A stretch of 64,000 nt of DNA from Cyanophora paradoxa (taxonomy: Eukaryota > Glaucocystophyceae > Cyanophorales > Cyanophoraceae). Positions 44,870 through 54,858 of this stretch are shown piece after piece. The notes under the pieces were generated by a model that did no database searches, was not told where the DNA came from, and saw only the letters and a program-made list of their open reading frames with translations. The DNA is taken from positions 62,001-126,000 of the forward strand of contig QPMI01000049.1 in NCBI GenBank assembly GCA_004431415.1, in the 5' to 3' direction. The stretch's first letter is position 1; every line of letters starts with the position of its first letter. The position numbers and the translations under genes were made by a program.

Positions 44870-47800
44870 TCAGCCACTCTTCCGGCTCCGCTTGTTCTTC
44901 ACATTGGCGGTTTCGTAGTAGTGCACCCCAGCTTTCTTTTTGTTGGTAGTCATGCGTTTCTCCTGATTCGAGAATAAAACTTCGAAAATGATGTGTTATA
45001 CCTGGTCCAGCAAGCATTACCTTTTTGCCCGCTCGCTTGCTGTCCTCATCTCCACTCCCATCACCCGTAACGTGCATGGCCTTCTTGCCCTTCTTCGTCT
45101 GCATGCCTGGTTTTGGCGGATGAACAAGCTTGCCCTTTGCTTTCTTCTCAATGGTCTTCTTCGCTGGAATTTCTGTGGAGCCTCGTGCTGCCTTGAGTTT
45201 TTGTGCTGCACCCTTTGATGTTGGCCCCTGTGCCTTCTCCTCATCTAGTGATTGTGAGTGGAAGAAGAGCTCGCATCGCATAAATGGGAGAAACAACGCA
45301 CCTCCTGAGGATGTTGTTTCTTCAACTCCGCTGTGCTCTTCTGCATCAGCCTCTGCTGCCTCGTCTTCATCCGTGACTGAAGAGTCTGCACGCACACAAG
45401 AAAAATCATGATTAGCATTGGCAATCAGGGTCTGACACTTGCGCACCCTCGCCTTCTGCAGTGGGCGCGTCGCTTTTGATGCTGGGTGTTTCTGGGCCTA
45501 TGCACACAAAGTGAGTGGGGTCTCGCTGTCTCGCTTATTCGAAAGACTCGCAAATTACCGTCATCACCACCATCCTCAATTTCTTCAGCTGTAACGTCTT
45601 TTGCGGAGATGTTCTTGAAGACTTCGTCCCAGTCTGGCTCATCTGCTTCAGTCGGTTGAACTTCTGAGGCTCCCGCTTCAGCGTCCTCCTCTGTAAATGC
45701 AGTCTGCACCCGAATCTTCTCGAACTGGAGAAGGAAGTTTTAGCAAGGACAATAGAATCAGCTGGAAAAACAAGCACCCGTTGCTTCAACTGGAACTTTT
45801 CGTTCTGGCTCTCAGTGGCGTCTCCCTCTTCGGCAATCTGAAAAACCAATTTGAGCATATATACCCAGGCACCATCATGGAAGGAGGCTACGGGGCATGA
45901 ACCTCGGACGAGGGTGCGTTCGGATCTGCAGGAGGTGGCACAAAGAATGGTATCTTCCCACGTTGCCAATCGTTCAAAATCATCCTTGCGCTCGTGTTCA
46001 GATCCGGCTCCCCTTTCTGAAACACGAATCTCAGTTAAATTCGGCCACTTCGTCTGTCGTTGGCAAGCAGACCTTCAGTAACCTGCCCGACTTTTTCGAA
46101 AACTGTGTCAAGAAGTCGATGTGATCCGTCCAGTCGGAGATCCCATAGGTTCGCACGATGTACTCCTGAGCAGGAATAAATGCTCTAACAAAAGAGAGTC
46201 CGAGGCAAGAGAGTCTGACCTTCTTGACACGTTTGAGAACCTCCACAATGTGCTCTGTCGCATCTCCAATGTTCTCGACGCGGACGACTCCCTTGAGGAC
46301 TGTGTCGGTCTCCGAGTCCCCAACATTGTAGACTACTCCAGGACAATCGACAAGGAAAATTTTCTTGAAAAGGGTGATGTACTGCCAAACCTGTACAAAG
46401 ACATTCCGCAATGTTTCAACGAACATATGAATTCTGCAAAGATACCTTCGTCTCGCCAGGAATGGGTGCAACATTGCAGACTTTTTTGCCCCGAAGTGTA
46501 TTAATAAGTGAGGACTTGCCCACGTTAGGGTAGCCCACAAATCCGACAGAGATGTTTTTCTTGTCCCGGTGCAGTCGAGAAAATTGGCGCAGAAGGTGGA
46601 TGAGCGAACCCTTGCCGAATGGATTCGTAATAGAAGCATGAAAAGCGAGAGTTGGATACTCCTCCGAGAGGATCTTGACCCAGCGAGACTGCTCAGAAGC
46701 ATAAGGGCGCAAGAAAACAAGAGAATGTCAACACGGCAAATAAATACCGTGACCCATGTAGGCACAAGGTCGCACTTGTTCAAAACAAGAAGAAGGTGCT
46801 TGTGCTGGCCCTTCTTTTTCAAAAAAGACTCCAGGTACTTGGATCGCGTCCCCATTGGATCACGAGCATCCAAGACTTGAACAATTACGTCAGAGCTGTC
46901 AATGACCTGTGGAAAACAAAAGGGATTAATTCGGCAAAAAATTACGAGATGCACTGCTCGCCTTATGAAGCTCGCCGAAGATGCGACGAGACTGGCCTTT
47001 TTCGAATACTGGCTCCTTCATTTGTGGAGTGTAGTCAAGCTCTTGCTTGATGTTGCTGTCCTTCTCGACGTCATACGAGTCTGCATAAAACCAATGAGCG
47101 ACGTGTTCGTCATGTTGGCTGAAAAGTGCACCAGTGCTCGTGTTGGCTTTCGAAGCAAGGGAGTCAAGATCACCCACACTGATCTTCGGCTTCTTCCTCT
47201 TCTGTCCGGGACCAAAAGTATCCGCGAAGCTCTCTACAGAGAGAAGATTCATTCTTGTCGTCTGCTCGATACACAGCGGTAAATCATCTAACTGGGTGCA
47301 TTTGCGACAGAGAAGTCCAGCTGCACCTTAGCAGAGTCCTTTAGGAGCGACAGAGGGAGGGCCTTTTGCTTGAGAACAACTGTGTAAGAGTCGTTCACTT
47401 TGGCTTTCATTTCATCTCGGAACTTTTCAAGCTCCTCTTGCCCTATCACACGGGTATTGCCTGCGGCGAGAATCGTCTGACCCGAGCGACCAAGGAATAG
47501 CGAATAGTTGCCTCACCAAACCAACGACGGTCAGGCGCCACGCGAGCGTGCTTGGGTGCCTCGCGCGACATGAGCTCCCCCTTGACGAGCTTTCCGTCTT
47601 TGTTGCGGATAGGCCTCTGCCTGTACATCTTGAGGCGCTTGACCTGCAGCGCGGTTTCAGCGGGGCTCTTGTCTTCGAAATGATAAACTGCTTACAGTCG
47701 AAGCGCTTCGGAAGCCATCTTTGACTTGATTGGAGCGCCGGGCGTTGTCGGAGCTGCCTTTCACCACCTGCTGCTTCGGAGCCTCCTTCTTCTTCCCCAT
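44870..47800 (-). CDS. NOG2: Nucleolar GTPase 2 (60S subunit maturation)
   Basis: Starts at ATG 47,800 with [23 protein letters not shown]1NT-type blocks follow: [36 protein letters not shown] and [20 protein letters not shown]. The GTPase is circularly permuted: G4 NKCD in [15 protein letters not shown] comes before G1 [12 protein letters not shown] and G3 VDCPGVV, as in the YlqF/Nug family. Downstream are [20 protein letters not shown] and a lysine-rich tail ending NKRSRKSG with a stop at 44,870-44,872. Family members bind the pre-60S particle and release before nuclear export. Many introns of about 50-90 bases are needed, and acidic runs lie in the 45.3-45.7 kb exons. Confidence 0.93.
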
Positions 47801-48058
47801 GGTTGATCAACCTGTAGAAAGCTTTAAACTTCGATCGCTCAAGCGCGCGTATGCAGAATGCGCGGCGCCAGAGGGTTCGCGGGCACCGGCGAACGAGTCT
47901 TCGCTGCTGCTGGGCCGCGGGCAGCCTCGAGAGCTAGGCGAAGTCTCGGAAAAGCTTACGGAAAAGCCGCGCACGCTGGCGACTTTCCCCCCGCTCGCCG
48001 GAGAACGGTGGCCGCGTCGCGAGCGGATAGATCAGAGTCAGCTGCGGCGTAGGCGCAC

Positions 48059-48263
48059 CCTAGCTACGCGCTCCGGCTGCGTCTACAAACGCTCCCTGAA
48101 AGGCGCGCTGCTGCCCTCCGAGGTTCTGTAGGCGGACGCGCAACGACGAGGTACCCCCGCTGAAAACTTCGAGGGCGCCGTAGTTTAGCTGCAGGCCCTG
48201 CGCGAGCGTGCGGTCGGCGTAGAGAGACGGGCGAGGTCTAGAGGAAGCGTTCGAGGTCGTCTT
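48059..48263 (-). repeat. Inverted duplication, left arm
   Basis: About 205 bases, from agacgacctcgaacgcttcc to gcgtagctagg on the minus strand, match the plus strand at 50,372-50,575 with roughly one difference in ten. The arms face each other across TIP41 and the hotdog gene. Confidence 0.85.
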
Positions 48264-48477
48264 CAGGAAAGCGATGCAGAGCACAGCGGCGCCCAGCGCC
48301 GTGGCTGCTGTCACGGCGCCGGTTGGAGCTCTCGATATTTGCGGCTGGAGAGTCTCGGCGAAGCGTGGGCCGATCCTGACAAGCGCCGAAGTCGAGAGGC
48401 GCGCCCCAAGCTACGCCGTTCCTCGTCGACACCACTGACGCGCGAACGGCCGCTAGGTGGCAGAAAGACCTCGACAT
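48060..48477 (-). CDS. Small predicted membrane protein, unidentified
   Basis: Exon 1 (48,477-48,436) encodes MSRSFCHLAAVRAS, a basic amphipathic start like a mitochondrial presequence. A 91-base GT-AG intron leads in phase to exon 2 (48,344-48,060), with a hydrophobic segment AVTAATALGAAVLCIAFL and a soluble tail (SSRPRPSLYADRTLAQ, LQLNYGALEVFSGGTSSLRV) ending at TAG 48,060-48,062. Total about 108 residues. The tail is repeated in inverted orientation 2.1 kb away (50,372-50,575), supporting conservation of this piece. The proposed start codon overlaps the TIP41 start codon on the other strand in a shared CATG, so one of the two starts may be further inside. Confidence 0.45.
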
Positions 48478-49544
48478 GAACGCGCTTCCAGAAATGGTAA
48501 ACGCACCGCCGGCGCACATCCTCGCCGCCAACGCTCGCACGCAGGTGTTCGGGGCCAGCAGCCTCGCCTTCGAGCACGTCGCGACGAGCGCGCGCTTCAG
48601 TTTCAGCGCATTCGACGCATTACAGGCCGTGGGAAAGCCGGAACGCGACTTACAAGTGTGTGCCGCAGCGCTATGGTCGCAGAGAAAGTGCGTGTCCTTA
48701 TGATTATGTTATCCAAGCCGCATCATTCACGGTCTGCAGGAATCCAGAGAGCGTAAAGGAGAAACTACATCTGAATTTCGATTGGACTTTCTCGACCAAA
48801 TATAGGGGCACCGTTTCGAAGGTGAGACGTCTGCAAGCTGAATTGTTCGAAGAACCTGCTGAGGTTCTCTTGTTGGGTCAGCTTGAGTCGACGCCAACCC
48901 TGGAGAGGATCAATGTAGAACAACTGAAGGTCGGACCAATGGGTTTCATCCATCTTTTGTTCGCAATAAGTTTTCGCTGCATGCGCATGCAGGTTCCAGA
49001 CCCGATCCTCTTCTTTGAGGACATTGTGTTATTCGAAGATGAGCTGCATGATAACGGCATCTCACTGTTGACTGTCAAGACGGTGCGAATTGAATCAGCT
49101 GCGCTTATTTTCCAGATGCTATGATCTGACCCGTGCCACACAATGGCCGCAGAGAGTCATGCCCAAATACTTCCTAGCTCTGCTCCGATTCTACCTCCGT
49201 GTGGATGGCGTTCTAGTTCGAATTGCAGACACGCGGGTCTACCATGAATTTGGGGCTGCACATGTGCTTCGTGAGTATCGTCTTCAAGAAGCACAGGAGG
49301 CGGTTTGTAATTGGTTTCACTGCGACTTCTGTACACCGCATATCTGACTCTCGTTTAACGCTTTGAAGGCTCTAACAGAGGAACAACGTTCAGTACTCCG
49401 CGACCCCCAGGTTCGTGTTCGGGATCCCAATAACGGATTCAAATTATTCTTTCAACTCTCGGCTCATCGATTTCTGGGCAGGCCCTGTCAGAGCAGCTGC
49501 CCGTTGTTGCACATGAAGCAGAGAAATTTGAGCTGAAATTATAG
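48476..49544 (+). CDS. TIP41: TIP41-like regulator of PP2A / TOR signalling
   Basis: ATG 48,476 begins MNALPEMVNAPPAHILAANA; an internal ATG at 48,494 is an alternative start. After an extended N-terminal exon come KEKLHLNFDWTFSTKYRGTV, LESTPTLERINVEQLK, and the family core PDPILFFEDIVLFEDELHDN with GISLLTVK. RVMPKYFLALLRFYLRVDGV and LVRIADTRVYHEFG follow, then VLREY. The last exons give ALTEEQRSVLRDPQ and ALSEQLPVVAHEAEKFELKL with TAG at 49,542-49,544. TIP41/TIPRL binds catalytic subunits of PP2A-type phosphatases and, in yeast, acts in TOR nutrient signalling. It is convergent with the hotdog gene (327 bases). Confidence 0.92.
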
Positions 49545-49871
49545 CATTCCGGGCTACGTGCCCTTCACCTTCCACCAGCAAGCTGGCCATGGCCAGCCGG
49601 GCCCTGCATGGTCCCCTAAGGAGAGTAATATATAATGCGCTTCCGTGGACACATCTAGCTACAGGTGCCCGCACAGCGGGTGCGGAATCGCGTCTTGAGG
49701 CGGCAGGGGTCGTCTCGGGGCGGTGGCGGGGGCCCCTACGGTAAATCTATGCCCGGGGATCAACTGCGTCTAAATCGAAATCGAAAATCTATTGCTCTTC
49801 TGGGCCGAGGTTCGGCCCTGTCGCGAAGGCTCGGCCATTCCCGAGGAATCCAGTCTCCCCACCGCATCGCG
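49545..49871. other. Spacer between convergent TIP41 and hotdog genes
   Basis: 327 bases of 3' flanking DNA with ttggccatggccagccgggc near 49,583. No gene was seen. Confidence 0.5.
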
Positions 49872-50315
49872 TCAATGAAAGGCTGGGGTTGCCTTCAGCT
49901 CGATGCGCGCATCTGCGACTGCCACGCCATTGGCCTCGCATAGTACGTTGGCAGAGAAGGAGCCGGTAAGTGGGTCGGGCTGGTCGGAAATGCGCGCCGT
50001 GATCAAAACTTCGCCAGTGCCTAGCACTGGCGATCGAAACCGAGCTTCAACTATTTTCGCAATCCATATACAACCGGCTGAGCTCGTCGAACTGAGCAGC
50101 GCGGCCTGGGCGACGGATCGCGCTGCCCCCAACAGCGCCACCGCGGGGAGCACGGGCCGGTTCGGGAAGTGTCCCTGCACACAAAGCTGAGATCGGCAGG
50201 AAGAGCGTGGCGGCGCACGTACGCTATTTCTCTCCGCCACCGCGCGGAAGGCAGCTGTTGCGCAGCAGCTCGAGCGGGACACAACGCCGATTGGTTGAAG
50301 AAGAGCTCTTAGCAT
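49872..50315 (-). CDS. Hotdog-fold protein, FabZ/FabA-like, possibly mitochondrial
   Basis: Starts at ATG 50,315 with MLRALLQPIGVVSRSSCCAT, a basic, acid-free leader like an organelle presequence. A 48-base GTACGT…TGCAG intron (in frame, so it also reads through) separates AVAERNS from GHFPNRPVLPAVALLGAARS. The G-H-F-P…P-V-L-P block is the signature loop of 3-hydroxyacyl-ACP dehydratases. Beta-strand-like segments follow (IWIAKIVEARFRSPVLGTGE, FSANVLCEANGVAVADARIE). The histidine of the usual catalytic pair is present, but the glutamate or aspartate expected on the central helix is replaced in VALLGAARS. It could be an inactive homologue, an altered dehydratase or a thioesterase-like protein. 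Confidence 0.65.
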   Translation of the reverse strand: MLRALLQPIGVVSRSSCCATAAFRAVAERNSVRAPPRSSCRSQLCVQGHFPNRPVLPAVALLGAARSVAQAALLSSTSSAGCIWIAKIVEARFRSPVLGTGEVLITARISDQPDPLTGSFSANVLCEANGVAVADARIELKATPAFH

Positions 50316-50346
50316 CCAGCTGGGAAGGCGCTCAGAGAGGCTGCAG

Positions 50347-50574
50347 ATGCCAGCTGCCCCAGCTAAACTGCAGACGACCTCGAACGTTTCCTCTAGGCCT
50401 CGACCCTCTCTCTACGGAGACCGCACGCTCGCGCGGGTCCTGCAGCTAAAGTACGGCGCCCTCCAAGTTCTCAGCGGGGGTACCTCGTCGTTGCGCGTCC
50501 GCCTCCGGAACCTCGGAGGGCAGCAGAGCGCCTTTCAGGGAGCGTTCGTTGACGCAGCCGGAGCGCTTAGCTAG
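50347..50574 (+). pseudogene. Truncated inverted copy of the 48-kb small gene
   Basis: An open frame from ATG 50,347 to TAG 50,572-50,574 repeats the soluble tail of the small membrane protein (SSRPRPSLYGDRTLARV…, later GGTSSLRVRLRNLGGQQ) but lacks its presequence and hydrophobic segment. Homology starts right at the codons after the hydrophobic segment. It may be a fragment carried by an inverted duplication, although its frame is intact. Confidence 0.5.
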
Positions 50575-50575
50575 G
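50372..50575 (+). repeat. Inverted duplication, right arm
   Basis: Partner of 48,059-48,263. It lies between the diverging starts of the hotdog gene and RPAP3, so the duplicated DNA now occupies most of that promoter region. Confidence 0.85.
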
Positions 50576-50646
50576 CTGCAAGGGCTTCTCGTTGCGGCCT
50601 GTCCTCTTGATCGAAAGTAGCTCGTCGCGCTAGCCATAGCACCAAC

Positions 50647-52667
50647 ATGAGCGCCCAAGTTCAGCTACAGATGAGGCAGAATGTGGAGGAGCTGCAGGTC
50701 TTTCGCGCACCAGCCGCTCGCGCGCCTGACGCTCACTCCAGAACATTCGCAGGACTTCCTCTCGGACCTTGCGACGTGGGAGAAGGACATCAAGAAGAAG
50801 GACGAGAAGTTGCGCACGGGAAGCAGCGCCTCATCAGCTTCCGGCGTGCGCAGCTTGAATTATCCGAGTGTACGTGCCGTGATGCTTGCGCAGATGCCGC
50901 CCGTCCGGGGTGCGAAGGCCCCAGTACGCACTGACGCAGGCGCACCGGCCGCCAAGCCTTCTAAACCCGCCAAGATCAAAGATAAGACTCAGCCTATCCG
51001 TCCGAAGAACTACATGTCCTACGGCGAATGGGACAAGTTCGACGCGGTGCGCGCGCAGTTTGTATACGGCCCGTTCTGGCAATCTTTGATTCCGCGTAGG
51101 ACAAAGCGCTTGAAGAAGCGAGCTCGGAATCCGAGGCGACGACGGACGAGGTCCCCATTCCTCCGCCAGCCCCCATCCCCCGACCAGCGTCGACGTCGCC
51201 GCCCGTGAAGCCGTCGTCTTCGTCGCCGACTCCGAAGCCATCTTTTTCAGAAATTAAAGCCTCACAGGCAGAGGCAGAAAAAGAAAAGGTGCGTCAGCCT
51301 CACAGGCGGAAACTGCTCAGGAACCCAAATGTGGGCCGCAGGGGAATAGTTTCTTCAAGCAGGGGAGCTATGTGGAGGCAATCGCGGCGTATACGGAGAG
51401 CCTCCGCCTTCAGCCCGACAACGCAATCGTCCACGCCAACCGCTCTATGGCCCTGATCAAACTGGAGAGGCAAGCTGTCTAAAATCCTACGTCCCATGTT
51501 TGTAACACTGGCCAAACAGGTGGGCGGAGGCTGAAGCCGATGCCTCAGCCTCGATAGCTCTGGATCCCAAGTATGTAAAAGCATACGTTCGGCGGGCCAC
51601 AGCAAGCTCCGCCCTTGGAAAGCACCTGGCTGCTGTGCATGGCAAGTCACTCATACACTCTCACCATCGAAGTTTCCTGATCCATGTCCTTCGCAGATTT
51701 CCAGAAAGCACTTGAACTCGATCCTCCAAACAAGGATGCCAAGGATGGGCTGGCGAAGGCACGGGTCCAAGTACTTGAGCAGGAGAAGTCTGCTGCTGCC
51801 AAGGTGCATGCAGTACTTGCAGCCCCCCCCCCCCCCCCCCCCCCTCCAAGCGATTTCTAATGTACTTCCTTTCCAGGCAAGCGCACCTGTGCGCAGAAAG
51901 CGGATGATCATTCGCGAGGTCGAGAGCGAGACAGCGCCTGAAGGATCTCAATCAACAGAAGATGCCCCCTTATCCACAGCCGATAAACAGCAGGTTTCAG
52001 CAAGCACTGTTTCCTACATCGCTGAAAGCAAACCAGCCCTTGTGAAGCCGCCCGTACAAGCCTTTTCAGCAAAAGAGGAGCAGGCCGCCTCCAGCAGCAC
52101 AGCCGCCGCCAGCAGCGCTGAGAAGCCCTCACCGGCCCCTGTGAAGCCTCCTGCGAATGCTCCAATAAAGAGCATTTCTCCAAAGCCGGTCGCTCAGGTG
52201 TCTCTAAAAGCACCCACATCTGCAATCGAGTTCGAACGTACATGGAACCAGCTCAAGAGTGCTTCAGCCCAGGCAGAATTCTTGAAGGTGCTCATGCTTT
52301 CGATATCTGTAATATATTGCTGAGCGCCTGCACAGCTCGTTCAGGTCGACGCGTTTCCGAAAGTCCTAAAGGAGTTTCTTGATGGCGAGCTCATCTCGTG
52401 CATAGTCGATGTGCTCAAACAATGTTTTACAGGGTATGTCTGCACCTGTTTGCAACCTCTTAAGTTGAAACTCATAGGGCATTTCTTGACAGCGATTCCG
52501 CCCTGGGGGCCCTCGACATCCTCGAAGGCCTCAGCAAGTGCCCCCGCTTCAAAACTGCGGTCGGGTTCCTCACCAAGCAAGAAAAGGCGGACATCCGGGC
52601 CGTTCTGGCTCCACTCGAAGCGCAGCACCCTGACCGTGTCCGGTCTGTAGTCGCCTTGTACTCCTGA
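50647..52667 (+). CDS. RPAP3: RNA polymerase II-associated protein 3 (R2TP subunit)
   Basis: ATG 50,647 gives MSAQVQLQMRQNVEELQ. Next come FLSDLATWEKDIKKKDEKLR, the typical RPAP3 head, and RPKNYMSYGEWDKFD. One TPR block follows (GNSFFKQGSYVEAIAAYTES, LRLQPDNAIVHANRSMALIK, LERWAEAEADASASIALDPK, YVKAYVRRATASSALGKHLA). A disordered Pro/Ala/Ser-rich linker leads to the C-terminal RPAP3_C domain (SAIEFERTWNQLKSASAQAE, FPKVLKEFLDGELISCIVDV, SALGALDILEGLSKCPRFKT) with a stop at 52,665-52,667. RPAP3 recruits HSP90/HSP70 through its TPR and links PIH1D1 to the RUVBL1/2 AAA+ ring during assembly of RNA polymerases, snoRNPs and PIKKs. Only one TPR block is visible, where animal RPAP3 has two. One intron carries a long poly-C run at 51,825. 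Confidence 0.92.
51825..51847. repeat. Poly-C tract in RPAP3 intron
   Basis: About 20 consecutive C residues sit inside a GT-AG intron between SAAAK and ASAPVRRKRM of RPAP3. Confidence 0.8.
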
Positions 52668-53061
52668 ATAATGAGCTCAAGAGAAGCAAAGAATGTGAAA
52701 AGCAGAGCCATGCAACGAGGGCTTCAAGTTGAGCAGCTGCCTTCCAATTCCAGCTGTCATGCAATGGCCATGGCGAGGTCTATAGCTAGGGCCGCACCGG
52801 TATACGTACCTATAGCTATAGCTAGGCCTATAGCTATATAGCTACCGTTTGGAATGAGCTGCATATGCATATGCATGCGGCAGGCAATGCGAATTCAAAA
52901 TACCACATTTTTGCGAACGGAGCGCAGCCGCTGAGTCACCTACCCCCCCCCCTCCCTAACAGCCCAGGGATACTCGTACGTGTCAGCCGCGCTAAGTCGC
53001 AGTTCGAATCGAAAGCAAGTGCGGGGTGCTGGAAGGCTGCGAATCGGCGAGACTGCCGAGG
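52668..53061. other. Spacer RPAP3-SAS6L with palindromic cluster
   Basis: 394 bases; 52,780-52,870 reads gtctatagctagggcc, ctatagctatagctaggcct, atagctatatagctacc, gcatatgcatatgcatgc, nearly all self-complementary. A poly-C run lies at 52,944. Confidence 0.55.
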
Positions 53062-54168
53062 ATGGAGTCAGACGCCTGGTCGGCAGTAGGCAGCGTGCGG
53101 GCGGACCCGAGCTCTGCGGACCCCAGCTGTGCAGACGGCTCGCGCGTTGTTTACGACCGGTACGCGCTCTAGCTTCTCTGCACGGGCCAGGGCCGACGGC
53201 GGCCACGCCGGCGACGAGGCCAACGCTGTCTAGCTAAGGAGGCTAAGAAGCTAAGAAGGGCCGCTCAGCTCGCTGCGCATCTCTGAGCTGCAGACTGCTG
53301 TCTTAACTGATCCTTTGCCATGCAGCGAGGTTCCTTTCGAATTGAGGAGCCCGGTTAGTCGAGCGCTGAACTCGTGGCTTTTCAAATCGAGAAACGTGCT
53401 GATCTGACGCTGCACCCAGGAAACTCTCGACGGTACCAGCGACGTCGGCGCGCTTGAGGCGGTCCGGGTCAAGATCCTCATCAACGACAGCCCCAACACC
53501 TGCCGCATCGAGCTGACCTCCGAGAACGAGTTCGTCTTCTTGGAGTGCACACGCGCTTATCGCCTGTGCTGAATATGCAATCAGCCTCTTCTTCCACTTC
53601 ACCTCCAGCTACGATGAGGCGGCGTTCAGAGTCTTGTCAGAGCGGCAAAAACTGATGGTTGATTGGGTAGAGTTCCCCAACCTCCTCTTCAAGATGTTGA
53701 ACGGTCTGCTTATCTAGAGCAGACGACGTTCTCTCGCTGATCTTCCGTTCAGCATGCATCAAGGAGCCACACACGCATCTGGCAGTATTCGTCATTAGCC
53801 CCCAGGGTGGGGCTCGACTCGATTTTATTCAGGCCCGTGATCATGAGCGTGTCGATCCAAGGCCGCCCTGTTTTTTGTCTGAGGCGGCCACAGAATATGG
53901 AGTACAAGTTTGTTGAGCTGCTCTCGATGGACTTCTTTGCCAGCTCCGACGACATTGTAAGGGCAGCCGTGACATGGAGGTACAACACGCTCAAGAACAA
54001 ACTTGCAATTCTTCAAGCGCGCCTGCAGGATGTGCGAAATCTTGGCGCAGCTTATTTTTTGGTGGTCCTCTTCTAATGTTCTTGCAGGTGAACAACTTGG
54101 TGAAGATCAAGAGCCCTTCTTTACTTCTGCAGCTGCAGAAGACTCCGCCGAAGCTTCCCAAGAAATGA
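53062..54168 (+). CDS. SAS6L: SAS6-like protein (XRCC4-superfamily head, short tail)
   Basis: Seven exons (53,062-53,159; 53,326-53,353; 53,420-53,544; 53,585-53,703; 53,753-53,832; 53,894-54,031; 54,088-54,168) total 669 bases, or 222 residues. VVYDREVPFELRSPETL and VRVKILINDSPNTCRIELTS match the SAS-6 head domain, as do DLFFHFTSSYDEAAFRVLSE, RQKLMVDWVEFPNLLFKMLN, HLAVFVISPQGGARLDFIQ and MEYKFVELLSMDFFASSDDI. A single helix (AAVTWRYNTLKNKLAILQAR) starts where SAS-6 has its long coiled coil, but the protein ends about 30 residues later (KTPPKLPKK). A SAS-6 head with almost no coiled coil is what defines SAS6-like proteins of apicomplexans, kinetoplastids and some algae. The intron after FIQ uses a GC donor in this model. 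Confidence 0.78.
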
Positions 54169-54858
54169 TTCTCTTTTGACATGTTCATGTGTGCCATGCA
54201 AATGAGCAGCAAGCTCGCTCTGCCCTCCGTGCACTGTTTCTCAACTGTTAGGGAGGTATCGATCTTATCCGCATTTGGACACGTACTAAAACGCAGGTCC
54301 GGGCTACAAGTCATCAGATCAAAGCTAAGACGTCCTAATCACGATCGTAATCGCAGATCTCAGAGTCTAGATCTAGATCAAGGACGCCCCGGCCCAGCTA
54401 ATCGTAATCGCAGATCAAAGCTAGTAATTACGATCGTAATCGCAGATCTAGATCAAGGACGCCCGTGTGACCTGCGCGGTGCGCACCTGGGGCGCGTCTT
54501 GGGAGGAAGCCCCTACAGGCCCTTGTATCCGGATATATTGCAATTGATCGACAGTTGTAAGATTAAAGCAGTGATTTGATCTCAGGGGTACGCAGCTACT
54601 GCGAGCTGCGCCGCGTCGACCGGCCGACGGACGCGGCAGTGCGCTTGCGATAGGCGCTTAGCGACTGGGCCGACTGAAAGCATCGCAATCTTCCGGTGCG
54701 CGCGGGACTCCTTGCGCGCCGAAGCCAGACCAACAGCCTCATCTTTTCAGGCTGTTGATGAAAGCTGCGATTGCCTCTCCTGTCTGATACCCGGTTCCTA
54801 TGCTCGCGCTGCGCAGGCCGTGCAGCGTCTGCCACAGGCAGCGCACCGCGACTTTGTA
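54169..54858. other. Intergenic DNA with a local repeat, no gene seen
   Basis: The words cgtaatcgcagatc and agatcaaggacgccc recur two to three times between 54,346 and 54,472 with interleaved palindromes (agatctagatct-type). The right part is GC-rich and holds the CysRS promoter. Confidence 0.5.
54346..54472. repeat. Degenerate local repeat
   Basis: gtaatcgcagatct and gatctagatcaaggacgccc appear at the start and end of the block, and a third copy of gtaatcgcagatc lies between them. Confidence 0.6.
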
